NCBI GenBank assembly: GCA_944387285.1
Contig: CALXEH010000004.1
Coordinates: 16,632 to 80,631 of the forward strand
Origin: an uncultured Oscillospiraceae bacterium
GTDB taxonomy: Bacteria > Bacillota > Clostridia > Oscillospirales > Oscillospiraceae
Direction of reading: 5' to 3'
Length of the DNA: 64,000 bases
Positions 7,928 through 16,634 of this stretch are shown piece by piece. Numbering within the stretch: the stretch's first letter is position 1; each line of letters starts with the position of its first letter. Both the position numbers and the translations under genes were made by a program. The notes beneath the pieces were generated by a model. The model had not been told where the DNA came from. It did no database searches and saw only the letters and a list, made by a program, of their open reading frames with translations.

Positions 7928-9844
7928 TTACATGAATGCGAAGCAGTACAGGATTATCACGGCCAGCGCCGTGACGCCCCAGAGGACGTAATCGTTCGTC
8001 ACGCCGCTGTGCGCCTTCGACATGAAGCCGAGGTAGCCGCGCAGGTTGTGCTTGAAGCCCCAGAACAGGTCGCCGCTCGCCACATGCGAATACTGGCTCT
8101 CCTCGCCGCCGAAGAACACCGCGTGCTTGGAGTCCGGCGCGCAGTTCACTTCGCCCCTGTCGCGCTTGCCAAGTATCGACACCAGGAACACCGCCGCCAG
8201 CACGACCACGAACAGCAGCAGCCAGTTCACGGGGTTCCAGGCGCCTATGGTCAGGAGCCTCGGCTCAGCCAGGTAGCCGGTATCCGTGATGGTCGCCGCG
8301 GCGTAGCCCTCGCCCATTGCGGCGTCTATGTAGCCGGGGAAATTCAGCACCGCGCCCGTTGCAGGGCCGATGACGTAATTTATCATGATGTTGGGCGCTA
8401 CGCCCGTGAACACGCACAGCGCCGCCATTATCCACATCGGGATGCGCATCGACAGCGGCGTCTCCTTCACGTTCTCGTACTCCAGAGGCATCTGGCCGAA
8501 GAACACCGACTGTCCCACCTTGATGAACGAGGCCAGGGTCAGCACGCTCGTCACCACGCAGACGACCGTCACGAGCGCATAGCCTATGCTGCCCGTCTCC
8601 GAGGCCTTCTCAAAGGTCGCCTGGTAGATCATCCACTTCGAGTAGAAGCCGTTGAAGGGCGGTATGCCGCTTATCGAGAACGCGCCGATGAGGAAGAGCG
8701 CCGCCGTCTGCGGCATCTTCCGCGCGAGGCCGCCGAGCTTCTCCAGATAGGTCGTGCCGGTGGCGTAGAGCACCGCGCCGGCCGTCAGGAACAGCAGGCC
8801 CTTGAACAGCGTGTGGTTTATCGCGTGGTACAGGCCGCCCGCTATGCCCAGCGCCGTGCACAGGCCCAGGCTCGTCAGGATATAGCCTATCTGCGAGATG
8901 CTGTGGAAGGCCAGCAGGCGCTTGAAGTCGTGCTGGTTGAGCGCCATCGTCACGCACACGAACATCGACACGCAGCCGATGAACACGAGGCCCGTCTGCA
9001 TCGACGTCAGCCCCATGCTGCGGAACAGGAAGTAGCTCACCCTGATGATGCCGTACACGCCCGTCTTCGTGAACACGCCCGAGATGAGCACCGACACCGA
9101 GCTCGGCGCTGCGCCGTGCGCGTCCGCCGCTATCGGGTGGAAGGGGAACATGAAGCTCTTGCAGCCGAAGCCCGTGAACAGCAGCGCAAAGGCCAGCACC
9201 ATCGTCGGGTTCATGCGCCCCGGGATGAGCGCCGAGATCTGCGCCAGGTTCAGCGTGTGGCACTGGGCGTACACCAGCGCCGTGCCGAGCAGCACGCAGC
9301 TCGAGCCGATGGAGCCCACGACGAGGTACTTGAACGCCGCCTCACGCGCGTTCGGGTTCCAGGTGCGGAAGGCCGTCAGGCCCACCGCCGCGAAGGTCAT
9401 GACCTCGAGCATGACGTAGATGTTGAACAGGTCGCCCGAGAGCACTATGCCCATGACGCCGCCCGCCAGCATGAGGTACAGCGTGAAGTAGCCGCCGCGC
9501 GCGTCGTCCTGTCTTATATACTGGAAGGAGTAGAAGCAGGAGCAGGCCACAGCTATGGCGACGAGCAGGCCGAAGAACAGGCTCAGCGCGTCTACCTCGA
9601 GGGCTATGCCTATGGCGTAGCCGTTCACCGGCTCCCAGTTGCCCATCCAGTAGGTGATGATCTCCCCGTCTACCATGACGGGCTTTATGAGCAGCGCCAG
9701 CAGCGTCAGCGCTATGAGCACCGCCGCGCCCGCTATGATGTTCCTGAGGACCTCGCGCTTGCCCGAGAGCGTCACCAGGAATGCGCCCACGAACAGAGCC
9801 ATTATGGCGAGCACGGGGAAATGCATATACACATCGTATGTCAT
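7928..9844 (-). CDS. mbhH: Proton/ion-translocating membrane subunit (MrpD/NuoL-like, MbhH type)
   Basis: The 638-residue protein has about 14 to 16 hydrophobic helices and the Proton_antipo_M core. Recognisable conserved stretches are GDLFNIYVMLEVMTFAAVGL, the Lys-containing AAFKYLVVGSIGS and QHDFKRLLAFHSISQIGYIL. It is longer than MrpD of about 500 residues because of extra C-terminal helices. It is the presumed main ion channel, driven by electron flow to protons. ATGA overlap with the NuoK-like gene. Confidence 0.9.
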   Translation of the reverse strand: MTYDVYMHFPVLAIMALFVGAFLVTLSGKREVLRNIIAGAAVLIALTLLALLIKPVMVDGEIITYWMGNWEPVNGYAIGIALEVDALSLFFGLLVAIAVACSCFYSFQYIRQDDARGGYFTLYLMLAGGVMGIVLSGDLFNIYVMLEVMTFAAVGLTAFRTWNPNAREAAFKYLVVGSIGSSCVLLGTALVYAQCHTLNLAQISALIPGRMNPTMVLAFALLFTGFGCKSFMFPFHPIAADAHGAAPSSVSVLISGVFTKTGVYGIIRVSYFLFRSMGLTSMQTGLVFIGCVSMFVCVTMALNQHDFKRLLAFHSISQIGYILTSLGLCTALGIAGGLYHAINHTLFKGLLFLTAGAVLYATGTTYLEKLGGLARKMPQTAALFLIGAFSISGIPPFNGFYSKWMIYQATFEKASETGSIGYALVTVVCVVTSVLTLASFIKVGQSVFFGQMPLEYENVKETPLSMRIPMWIMAALCVFTGVAPNIMINYVIGPATGAVLNFPGYIDAAMGEGYAAATITDTGYLAEPRLLTIGAWNPVNWLLLFVVVLAAVFLVSILGKRDRGEVNCAPDSKHAVFFGGEESQYSHVASGDLFWGFKHNLRGYLGFMSKAHSGVTNDYVLWGVTALAVIILYCFAFM

Positions 9845-10191
9845 CCGTGCAGCCTCCTTATCTCATGCGCGTCCAGCGTGCCGTACTCCTTGTACAGCCG
9901 CACGCAGAGCGCCAGGGCCATCGCCGTCACGCAGGCGCCGATGACTATGCTCGTCAGAGTCAGGGCCTGCGGGATCGGGTCCACGAAGTACATGCCGCTC
10001 GTCAGCTCCCCGAAGGTATATATCGGCGCCGTGCCGCCCTCGTTGAAGCCCACGGAGACTATCATGAGGTTCAGGCCGTAGTCCACAAGGCCCATGCCGA
10101 CGACTATCTTAATGATGTCGCGCTTCATCACCATGGCGTAAAAGCCGATGACGACCAGGGCCACAGCCCCGATGTAGTTGGCCAGCATCAT
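9841..10191 (-). CDS. mbhG: Antiporter-like subunit C (MrpC/NuoK-like, MbhG type)
   Basis: The 116-residue protein has three hydrophobic helices (start to 22, about 28-50, about 75-100) and a short charged C-terminal tail, the standard MrpC/NuoK topology. Two adjacent ATG codons could serve as start. It overlaps genes on both sides by 4 bp and is part of the Mrp-like membrane module. Confidence 0.88.
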   Translation of the reverse strand: MMLANYIGAVALVVIGFYAMVMKRDIIKIVVGMGLVDYGLNLMIVSVGFNEGGTAPIYTFGELTSGMYFVDPIPQALTLTSIVIGACVTAMALALCVRLYKEYGTLDAHEIRRLHG

Positions 10192-10694
10192 TTGGACAGA
10201 CCCCCTTCCTCGTGCTCCATGGTGGGTATCGTGCCGTCATGCTCCTCGTCCTCGCCCATGCCGAGCAGGTAGATGACGAGCAGCAGCAAGAAGCCCACGC
10301 CCGTGAGCACCTTGAAGCCGACAGCGTAGTTCATGAGCGCTATCGTGCCCGAGCTCCACAGGTCGCCTATATTGCCGCTGTACCAGAGGATGTTGCGGCA
10401 GAAGTTGTAGCCGGCGAAAATGCCCAGCATCGCAAAGAGCACATAGGCTATGGCGCCCACGGCCTCGAGCCTGTGCATGCGCTCCATGTTTATGGCGGTC
10501 GCTATGCCCCTGAAGCCGTAGCCCAGGTACAGCAGCAGCACGCCGCTCGCCGCGAGCACACCGCCCTGGAAGCCGCCGCCGGGGCTGATGTTGCCGTGAA
10601 GTATGACGTAAAAGCCCAGCACCAGCGCTATTGGCAGGTAGTTGTCCGCCAGAGAGCGGACTATGAGGTCGTCGCGCTTCCACTTTTTATTCAT
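10188..10694 (-). CDS. mbhF: MnhB-domain antiporter-like subunit (MbhF type)
   Basis: The 168-residue membrane protein contains the MnhB signature GNISPGGGFQGGVLAASGVL near residue 40 and four predicted helices. A charged tail (MGEDEEHDG) follows. MnhB/MbhF belongs to the Na+/H+ antiporter half of the complex. It overlaps the E-subunit gene by 8 bp. Confidence 0.88.
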   Translation of the reverse strand: MNKKWKRDDLIVRSLADNYLPIALVLGFYVILHGNISPGGGFQGGVLAASGVLLLYLGYGFRGIATAINMERMHRLEAVGAIAYVLFAMLGIFAGYNFCRNILWYSGNIGDLWSSGTIALMNYAVGFKVLTGVGFLLLLVIYLLGMGEDEEHDGTIPTMEHEEGGLSK

Positions 10695-11043
10695 TGCGGC
10701 CGCCCTCCCATCTCTTGGTCTGACGCCGCAGGATGACGGTAGCGCCCGTTATGGCGATGAGCAGCACAAAGCTCTCGCCCAAGGTGTCGTAGCCGCGGAA
10801 GTCGAACACTATCGCCGTGACGTTGTTGACCGCCTGCGTCTTCGAGAGGTTCTCCTGCACGATTATGCTCGCCGCGCCGTCCGGGTCGGACACGTCATAG
10901 CTCTCCGGGTCCTGCTGCAGCTGGTAGACCTCCGTGCCCCTGCCGTCGTAGGTCACGGGTATCTCGCGCTGCATGTACACCACGGAGATGATGCCGGCGA
11001 CGAGGATTACGATGAGCGAAACTGACAGAACGAGCTTTTTCAT
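10687..11043 (-). CDS. mbhE: Mbh hydrogenase subunit E
   Basis: The 118-residue protein has an N-terminal helix, an extracytoplasmic loop and a second helix. The conserved VTAIVFDFRGYDTLGES motif is typical of MbhE, equivalent to part of MrpA. Position between the D and B/F type subunits and 4-bp overlaps support the call. Confidence 0.85.
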   Translation of the reverse strand: MKKLVLSVSLIVILVAGIISVVYMQREIPVTYDGRGTEVYQLQQDPESYDVSDPDGAASIIVQENLSKTQAVNNVTAIVFDFRGYDTLGESFVLLIAITGATVILRRQTKRWEGGRNE

Positions 11044-11300
11044 TTCTCATCCTCCCCCTTTCCGCCGGTCTTGCGCAGCGCCACGACGAAGATTATCGTC
11101 GTGAGCACGACGCCGACCGCCGCCTCGGCTATCGCCACGTCCGGGGCCTGGAGCATGATGAACTCCAGCGACACAAAAGCGCCGCAGGCCGCAAGACAGA
11201 TGACGCTCGTGAGCGTGCGCTTCGCCGTCACGGTCAGCACCGCACTCACCACTATGCCGAGGACGATGAGTGCATTGAGGATGTACAGCGGAGTTATCAT
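11040..11300 (-). CDS. mbhD: Mbh hydrogenase subunit D (DUF4040)
   Basis: An 86-residue protein with three hydrophobic helices, the conserved core MLQAPDVAIAEAAVG, and a charged C-terminus. This domain corresponds to a piece of the fused MrpA C-terminus. Start overlaps the stop of the G-type subunit by 4 bp. Confidence 0.87.
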   Translation of the reverse strand: MITPLYILNALIVLGIVVSAVLTVTAKRTLTSVICLAACGAFVSLEFIMLQAPDVAIAEAAVGVVLTTIIFVVALRKTGGKGEDEK

Positions 11301-11695
11301 GCCTCGTCACCCTCCTTTACCACTTCGGCCTGCTCGCCGGGCTCCACGCAGGAGGCCGGGTCGGCCAGATCGTCCACCACGAACTCACGCTTCGGCCTCA
11401 CGCCTATGCGGTAGGCCGCGCGGGCCACAGCGTGCCCGCCTACCGGGTTCGCCACCACCGTCAGCACGCCGATGACGACGACCTTCGCCGCGCTGCCCCA
11501 GCTGTGCATGACCAGCAGGAAGTACAAAAACGCGCCCACCAGCGTCAGCAGCACGCCCAGCGTGGTGATATTCGTCGAGCTCTGCATCCTCGAAAAGGTG
11601 TCCGGCATACGCACTATGCCCACCGCGCCCGCAAAGGCGAAGAAGCAGCCGCCGACGATAAATATGTCGATAATGACCCTGAGTACGATATTCAT
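11297..11695 (-). CDS. mbhC: Antiporter-like subunit G (MnhG, MbhC type)
   Basis: The 132-residue protein begins with three helices including the MnhG pattern GIVRMPDTFSRMQSSTNITT. The C-terminal 45 residues are polar (RIGVRPKREFVVDDLADPAS and on) and longer than in many MnhG proteins. It overlaps its neighbours by 4 bp. Confidence 0.87.
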   Translation of the reverse strand: MNIVLRVIIDIFIVGGCFFAFAGAVGIVRMPDTFSRMQSSTNITTLGVLLTLVGAFLYFLLVMHSWGSAAKVVVIGVLTVVANPVGGHAVARAAYRIGVRPKREFVVDDLADPASCVEPGEQAEVVKEGDEA

Positions 11696-11946
11696 AGCGT
11701 GCCCTCCAGATACTTGCCGATGAGCACCTGGCTCAAGAAGCCCAGTATGGCCGTCACGATGGCGATGTCGAGGTAGATGCCCCTGCCCGAGAACATCGCC
11801 ACGAGCACCAGGGCCATGTCGGTCAGCACGTCCACGCAGTCGCCCGCCACCAGCCTGTCAGGGGCCGTGGGGCCCTTTATGAGCCGCCAGATGACTATGA
11901 AGCAGCACAGGATGTAGAAGATGGCAAAGTATATATATTCCGTCAT
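11692..11946 (-). CDS. mbhB: Antiporter-like subunit F (MnhF, MbhB type)
   Basis: The 84-residue protein has three helices and the MnhF motif GPTAPDRLVAGDCVDVLTD. I choose the start at 11946: it overlaps the stop of the E-type subunit as ATGA and lies 8 bp after AAGGAGG. The in-frame ATG two codons earlier is too close to that site. Confidence 0.87.
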   Translation of the reverse strand: MTEYIYFAIFYILCCFIVIWRLIKGPTAPDRLVAGDCVDVLTDMALVLVAMFSGRGIYLDIAIVTAILGFLSQVLIGKYLEGTL

Positions 11947-12470
11947 TGCCATATCCTCCTTAACCATTTTTCCATGCGTCCCTTGATGATCTCGCCCGCC
12001 GCGGCCTTGTCGGTCTCCACGACGTCTATCCAGTGGATGTAGTACCAGGTCTGGCCCGCCTGCTCGTCTATGTCCACCGTGATGGTGCCGGGCGTGAGGG
12101 TGATGGAGTTGGCCAGCATGGTCTTGCCGTATTCCGTCGGCACGTCCACGGGTACCTTGATTATGCCGGGGTTGATGTTCAGCTTCGGCGAGAGAGAACG
12201 CCGCGCCATGTCGCAGTTGGCCTTTATAAGCTCCCAGGGGAAGATCGCCACGCAGTACCAGATGAGCGCAAAGAGCCTCCAGCTGAAAAACCTGCCCGGG
12301 GCCTCATGCACGAACCAGCGCGCCGAAAACAGCGCCACGCCCGCCGAGACAACCGCGCCCACCACGAGCTCCTGCCAGGCGAACGAGCCCGTAAATAGTA
12401 TCCAGAAGAAATAGCACAGTACGAACGTGGCAAACCACGCGCCAAACGTCGTCTTACGCTTTGCTTCCAA
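11943..12470 (-). CDS. mbhA: Antiporter-like subunit E (MnhE, MbhA type)
   Basis: The 175-residue protein has two or three N-terminal helices, then a cytoplasmic domain with the diagnostic NSITLTPGTITVDI. It appears to start at TTG, 7 bp after GGAGG. In archaeal Mbh this is the first gene of the operon. Here it follows hypA, so the order is rearranged. Confidence 0.88.
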   Translation of the reverse strand: MEAKRKTTFGAWFATFVLCYFFWILFTGSFAWQELVVGAVVSAGVALFSARWFVHEAPGRFFSWRLFALIWYCVAIFPWELIKANCDMARRSLSPKLNINPGIIKVPVDVPTEYGKTMLANSITLTPGTITVDIDEQAGQTWYYIHWIDVVETDKAAAGEIIKGRMEKWLRRIWQ

Positions 12471-12486
12471 GTTGACACCTCCTGTT

Positions 12487-12822
12487 TTACTCTACTTCGA
12501 TCGAATCAATGTAAAACTCCCTGCCCTGTGTGAGCCTGAAGCCTGCTCCGCCGCATCGGGGACATTCCGCGCCGTGCGCCTCGCCCGAGTAGCCGCAGTC
12601 CGGGCACTCTATCGCCGCCGGTATCACCCGCGTCTCGAGCCTCGCGCCCTCGGCCACCGTGCCTGCGGCCGCCGCCGGGAAAAACTCGAACATGCAGCCC
12701 GGCTCAAAGCCGCTCAGCGCCCCGACGGCCAGCTTTATGCTCTCCACCCGCCGAAAGCCGCGCTCCGCAGCCTCGCGCTCGCAGACGCCCACGACGCTCT
12801 GCATTATCGCAAGCTCGTGCAT
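12487..12822 (-). CDS. hypA: Hydrogenase nickel-insertion chaperone HypA
   Basis: HypA delivers Ni to the hydrogenase large subunit. The start is set at 12822 so that the protein begins MHELAIMQSV: the His2 after the initiator is the nickel ligand. The zinc site is CPDC...CPRC in the second half. Length 111 residues, normal. It sits one base after the stop of the large-subunit gene. Its placement inside the structural genes, away from hypCDEF, is unusual. Confidence 0.95.
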   Translation of the reverse strand: MHELAIMQSVVGVCEREAAERGFRRVESIKLAVGALSGFEPGCMFEFFPAAAAGTVAEGARLETRVIPAAIECPDCGYSGEAHGAECPRCGGAGFRLTQGREFYIDSIEVE

Positions 12823-12823
12823 C

Positions 12824-13906
12824 TCACCTGTCAAGGCAGCTGAAGCAGGGGTCTATGCTCGCTATGATGAGGCCCGCGTCCGCTACCGTGTTCCCGCGCA
12901 GCATGTGCGGCACGGTCGGCGTGTTCTTATAGCTCGGCACATGGATGCTCACGCGCTGGTTCATCTGCCCGCCGTTGCCCGCGACCTTGTGCGACAGCTG
13001 GCCGCGCGGGGCCTCGTGCCTCGCCACGAACTCGCCTTCTTTTATCTTCGGTATCTTGTTGCCCAGGTTTATCGGGCCCGCCGGCAGGTTCTCAAGCGCC
13101 TGGCGCAGTATCTTCACGCTCTCGTAGCACTCAAGCAGCCTCACGACCACCCTCGCGAACACGTCGCAGCTGTCGCAGACCGGCACGTCGAACTCAAAGT
13201 CGTCGTAGGACGAGTACGGCGCGTCGCGCCTGACGTCTATCTTCACGCCCGAGGCCCGCGCATGCGGCCCCACGGCGCCCAAGCGTATGGCGTCTTCGGT
13301 AGACATGACCCCGACGCCCTTGGTGCGCATCGCGATGGTCTTGTCGTTGAGGCTGATGTCCACTATCCTGTCCACGATGGGGCCGACCTTGTCGAGCTTG
13401 GCCAGGAAATCCCGGCGCATCTCGTCGGAGATATCGCGCCTCGAGCCGCCTATCGTGACCATGCCGTAGTTCACACGGTTGCCGGACAGCTCCTCGAGCA
13501 TATCCATGATGAGCTCGCGCACGTCCCAGGTGTGCATGAACATGCTGTCATGCCCGATGATGTGGAAGGCTATGCCCGCCCAGAGCAGGTGCGAGTGCAG
13601 CCGCTCCAGCTCCGCCGTGATGACGCGGATATACTGCCCGCGCTTCGGCACCTCCGTGCCGTTCACGCCCTCCACGGCCATCGCATAGGTGAAGGCGTGC
13701 GAGTGCGAGCAGATGCCGCAGACGCGCTCCACCAGCACCAGCGTCTGGATGGCGTTGCGCTCCGTCGCCAGCTTCTCTATGCCGCGGTGGTTGTAGCCCA
13801 CGTTCACCTCGGCGTCCACTATGACTTCGCCCTCGGTATACAGTTTCGCGTGTATCGGTTCCTCAAGTGCGGGATGGTAAGGCCCTATCGGTACGATGTA
13901 GCTCAT
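12824..13906 (-). CDS. mbhL: Mbh [NiFe]-hydrogenase large subunit (NuoD/MbhL type)
   Basis: This is the catalytic subunit, 360 residues. The N-terminal Ni ligands are Cys63 and Cys66 in ERVCGICSHSH. The C-terminal ligands are Cys354 and Cys357 in DPCFSCLDR, and that Arg is the last residue. With all four cysteines it should be a true hydrogenase rather than a cysteine-poor Mbx/Mbs or Complex I NuoD. It has no C-terminal extension, so no processing protease should be needed, and none is encoded nearby. The partner for assembly is the small subunit encoded at 6506-6949. Confidence 0.95.
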   Translation of the reverse strand: MSYIVPIGPYHPALEEPIHAKLYTEGEVIVDAEVNVGYNHRGIEKLATERNAIQTLVLVERVCGICSHSHAFTYAMAVEGVNGTEVPKRGQYIRVITAELERLHSHLLWAGIAFHIIGHDSMFMHTWDVRELIMDMLEELSGNRVNYGMVTIGGSRRDISDEMRRDFLAKLDKVGPIVDRIVDISLNDKTIAMRTKGVGVMSTEDAIRLGAVGPHARASGVKIDVRRDAPYSSYDDFEFDVPVCDSCDVFARVVVRLLECYESVKILRQALENLPAGPINLGNKIPKIKEGEFVARHEAPRGQLSHKVAGNGGQMNQRVSIHVPSYKNTPTVPHMLRGNTVADAGLIIASIDPCFSCLDR

Positions 13907-13912
13907 ACGTCC

Positions 13913-14317
13913 TTATTCCCCCTTTTCCATTTGCTCCACGCGCTTGGCGCGAAGCTCGCTCAACGGCGTGACCAGGATGTGGCCCTTGCCCTGGGTCTCG
14001 AGCATGTCTTCGGGCAGGAAAAGCCTCTTGGAGGTATCCAGGCCCTCAAACTCAAGTCCCATGAGCTCATGCAGCTCACACTCAGGCCAGCGCGCGGCCT
14101 CGTCGTAGATGCCCGAGATCGAAGGCAGCGTCGTCTCCCCGAGGACGTAGTAGGACTCCACGGCGGGGTCTACGGCGTAGTCGTAGCTCACTCGCACCTG
14201 CCCGTCCGGCTCAACCAGGCCGTGGATCATCACGAGCCAGCGGCCCTCGTGCCGCATCCGCAGTGCGGTGGGGATGATCTCCTCCTTCGATATCTGGGTC
14301 ATCCTGTATTCCTGCAT
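13913..14317 (-). CDS. mbhK: Mbh hydrogenase 30-kDa subunit (NuoC/MbhK type)
   Basis: The protein matches the NuoC family: an alpha-beta region with YDYAVDPAVESYYVLGE, and the conserved ISGIYDEAARWPECELHELMG before a Pro-Leu-rich end. It is an assembly and structural partner of the large subunit. I take the ATG at 14317 (134 residues), preceded by GAGGTG. A GTG at 14338 would add seven residues. Confidence 0.87.
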   Translation of the reverse strand: MQEYRMTQISKEEIIPTALRMRHEGRWLVMIHGLVEPDGQVRVSYDYAVDPAVESYYVLGETTLPSISGIYDEAARWPECELHELMGLEFEGLDTSKRLFLPEDMLETQGKGHILVTPLSELRAKRVEQMEKGE

Positions 14318-14370
14318 TCTCTCCACCTCTTTGTTCACAAAATAAGATGTATCTCAAAGAAAATTGCGGA

Positions 14371-15363
14371 CTAACATATTCGCGGCAGCTGCGCACCTGC
14401 CAGCTTCTGCAGGATGCGCCCTCCGCCAGTGCGGGTCCTCAGCACCACCTTGCCCGGCCTGTCGGCTATCACCCTGCCGATCATCGCGGCGTTTTCCCCC
14501 TCCGGGCAGCTGCGCATGGCCTCCAGCGCCCGCTCCGCGTCCTCCGCCGCCACGACGGCTAGCATCTTGCCCTCGTTCGCGCAGTAGAGCGGGTCGAGCC
14601 CCAGCAGCGCGCAGGCCGCTTCCACGTCCCGCCGCACCGGTATCGCCGCCTCGTCCAGCTCTATGCCGAGCCCCGAGGCCTCCGCGAATTCGCAGAGCGT
14701 CGTCGCCGCGCCGCCGCGCGTCGGATCGCGCAGGACTTTGACATCCGCGCCCGACTCCAGCACCGCCCGCGCCAGGCCGTTCAGCGCCGCGCAGTCGGAG
14801 CGTATCTCGCCCTCCATGAGGCCGTCGCGCGCGAGCATCACCGCCGCGCCGTGGTCGCCCGCCGTGCCCGAAATCAGCACCGCGTCGCCCGGGCGCATCC
14901 GCTCCGGGCCCAGGCCGGGGTACCTCACGGCGCCTATGCCCGAGGTATTTATGTAAACCCCGTCGCCCCTTCCGCGTTCGACGACCTTGGTATCGCCCGT
15001 GACCACCGCGACGCCCGCGGCCTGCGCCGCAGACTTTATCGAGGCGACGATGCGCCGCAGGCTCTCCGTCGGGAAGCCCTCCTCGATGATGAGCGCGAGG
15101 CTCAGGTACTTCGGCTCCGCCCCGCACATGGCAAGGTCGTTCACCGTGCCGCACACGCAGAGCTTTCCTATATCCCCGCCCGGGAAAAACAGCGGGCTCA
15201 CGACGAAGCTGTCCGTCGAAAAGGCCAGCTTCCCGTCCAGCATCGCCCCGTCGCCGAGGCTGCTCAGCGCCTCGTTCCCGAGCTGCGGCAGTATTATCTC
15301 GTCTATGAGCGCGGCCGTCTTCTTCCCGCCGCTGCCGTAGTCGAGGGTCAGTATATCGTCCAT
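14371..15363 (-). CDS. hypE: Hydrogenase maturation protein HypE
   Basis: HypE dehydrates the carbamoyl group on its C-terminal cysteine to the thiocyanate that becomes the CN ligands of iron. The 330-residue protein shows the AIR-synthase-like ATP-binding fold (DYGSGGKK, FSTDSFVVSP, GTVNDLAMCGA) and ends in the required PRIC, with Cys330 last. It starts one base after the stop of hypD and lies 53 bp upstream of the mbhK start. Confidence 0.96.
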   Translation of the reverse strand: MDDILTLDYGSGGKKTAALIDEIILPQLGNEALSSLGDGAMLDGKLAFSTDSFVVSPLFFPGGDIGKLCVCGTVNDLAMCGAEPKYLSLALIIEEGFPTESLRRIVASIKSAAQAAGVAVVTGDTKVVERGRGDGVYINTSGIGAVRYPGLGPERMRPGDAVLISGTAGDHGAAVMLARDGLMEGEIRSDCAALNGLARAVLESGADVKVLRDPTRGGAATTLCEFAEASGLGIELDEAAIPVRRDVEAACALLGLDPLYCANEGKMLAVVAAEDAERALEAMRSCPEGENAAMIGRVIADRPGKVVLRTRTGGGRILQKLAGAQLPRIC

Positions 15364-15364
15364 C

Positions 15365-16426
15365 TCAGCACTCCCGGTATTTGTACGCCGCGGCGCAGGC
15401 GCCCTCCGAGGACACCATGCAGGGCCCGACCGGGTCCTCCGGCGTGCATATTTTCCCGAACAGCTGGCAGCCCTCGGGCGGCATCCGGCCCGTTATGACC
15501 TCGCCGCAGCGGCAGGCCGTCGGCGTCCCGGCCCTGTTCAGGCGGATATCGAACTTCTTCACGGCGTCGAACTCCGCCAGCTCCTCCGTGAATTCCAGCC
15601 CGCTTCCGTCTATCTCGCCCAAGCCGCGCCAGGAGGCCCGCGCCGGCCTGAACACGCGCTCCATCGTCTCGCGCGCGAGGGCGTTCCCCTCTGCGCTGAC
15701 CGCGCGTTTATACTCGTTCACGAGCCCCGGCCGGCTCTCGGAGAGCATCCTCAGCAGCTCGTACACCGACAGCAGCACATCCTCCGGCTCAAAGCCCGCG
15801 ACCACCGCCGGCAGGCCGTATTCCTCGGGCAGGAACCTGAAAAACTCCGAGCCCGTCACGACCGCCACATGCCCCGGGCACAGGAAGCCCTGCACGTCGA
15901 AGCCCTCCGAGCCTATGAGCGCCCGCAGCGCCGGCTCCACCAGCCTCAGCATCGGGAACACGGAGTAGTTTTTTATCCCCTGCGCCCGTGCTGCCAGCAC
16001 GCTCGCCGCCGTGCCCGGCGCCGTCGTCTCAAAGCCCACGCCGAGGAACACCACCTCGCGCTCCGGCTGCCTGCGCGCCAGCTCCACGGCGTCCATGGGC
16101 GAGTACACCATCGCGACGGAACCGCCCCTGGCCCTTCTGTGCGCCAGGTCGTCGCCCCTTCTCGAGCCGGGCACGCGGATCATGTCTCCGTAGCTCGCCA
16201 CCGTGACGCCCGGCCTCGAGGCAAGCTCCAGCGCCGCGTCCATGAGCTCCGGCGGCGTCACGCACACCGGGCAGCCCGGCCCCGACACCAGCTCCACGCC
16301 CTCCGGCAAGAGCCGCTTTAGCCCCGCCTTCGCTATCGCCATCGTGTGCGTGCCGCAGACCTCCATCAGCCTGACGCGCTGCCCCGGCAGGGCCCGGAGC
16401 CTCTCCAATATCTCAGCGGAGCGCAT
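15365..16426 (-). CDS. hypD: Hydrogenase maturation protein HypD
   Basis: HypD, with HypC, holds the Fe(CN)2CO unit. The 353-residue protein has the three characteristic cysteine motifs: CGTHTMAI near residue 24, GPGCPVC, and the C-terminal [4Fe-4S] region with CRCGEV, EGCQLFGKIC and SEGAC. Overlap with hypC is 14 bp. Confidence 0.96.
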   Translation of the reverse strand: MRSAEILERLRALPGQRVRLMEVCGTHTMAIAKAGLKRLLPEGVELVSGPGCPVCVTPPELMDAALELASRPGVTVASYGDMIRVPGSRRGDDLAHRRARGGSVAMVYSPMDAVELARRQPEREVVFLGVGFETTAPGTAASVLAARAQGIKNYSVFPMLRLVEPALRALIGSEGFDVQGFLCPGHVAVVTGSEFFRFLPEEYGLPAVVAGFEPEDVLLSVYELLRMLSESRPGLVNEYKRAVSAEGNALARETMERVFRPARASWRGLGEIDGSGLEFTEELAEFDAVKKFDIRLNRAGTPTACRCGEVITGRMPPEGCQLFGKICTPEDPVGPCMVSSEGACAAAYKYREC

Positions 16427-16634
16427 CTTCCACCTCGGCCCACTCCGCTATGTCCGCCAGCGCCTGCTGCTCAGGCAGCCGCTCTATCGCAAAGCCCGCG
16501 TGGACGATGACGTACTCGCCCAGCTTCGGCTCCTTTATAAAATCCAGACGCATCCGCCGGCGCAGGCCCTCGACCTCGCCCACGGCGTCCAGGCCGTTTA
16601 TCTCAACTATTTTCAGCGGTACCGCCAGACACAT
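16413..16634 (-). CDS. hypC: Hydrogenase maturation chaperone HypC
   Basis: The 73-residue protein begins MCLAVPLKI. Cys2 is the essential iron-ligand/large-subunit-binding residue. GEYVIVHAGFAIERL is the conserved OB-fold core. It overlaps hypF by 32 bp and hypD by 14 bp. Confidence 0.95.
   Translation of the reverse strand: MCLAVPLKIVEINGLDAVGEVEGLRRRMRLDFIKEPKLGEYVIVHAGFAIERLPEQQALADIAEWAEVEDALR

Noticed and set aside
7205..10081. 958-codon ORF on the + strand, rich in His, Arg and Ala
   Set aside because: It lies antisense to mbhM, mbhH and mbhG. High GC suppresses stops in this frame; composition is not protein-like.
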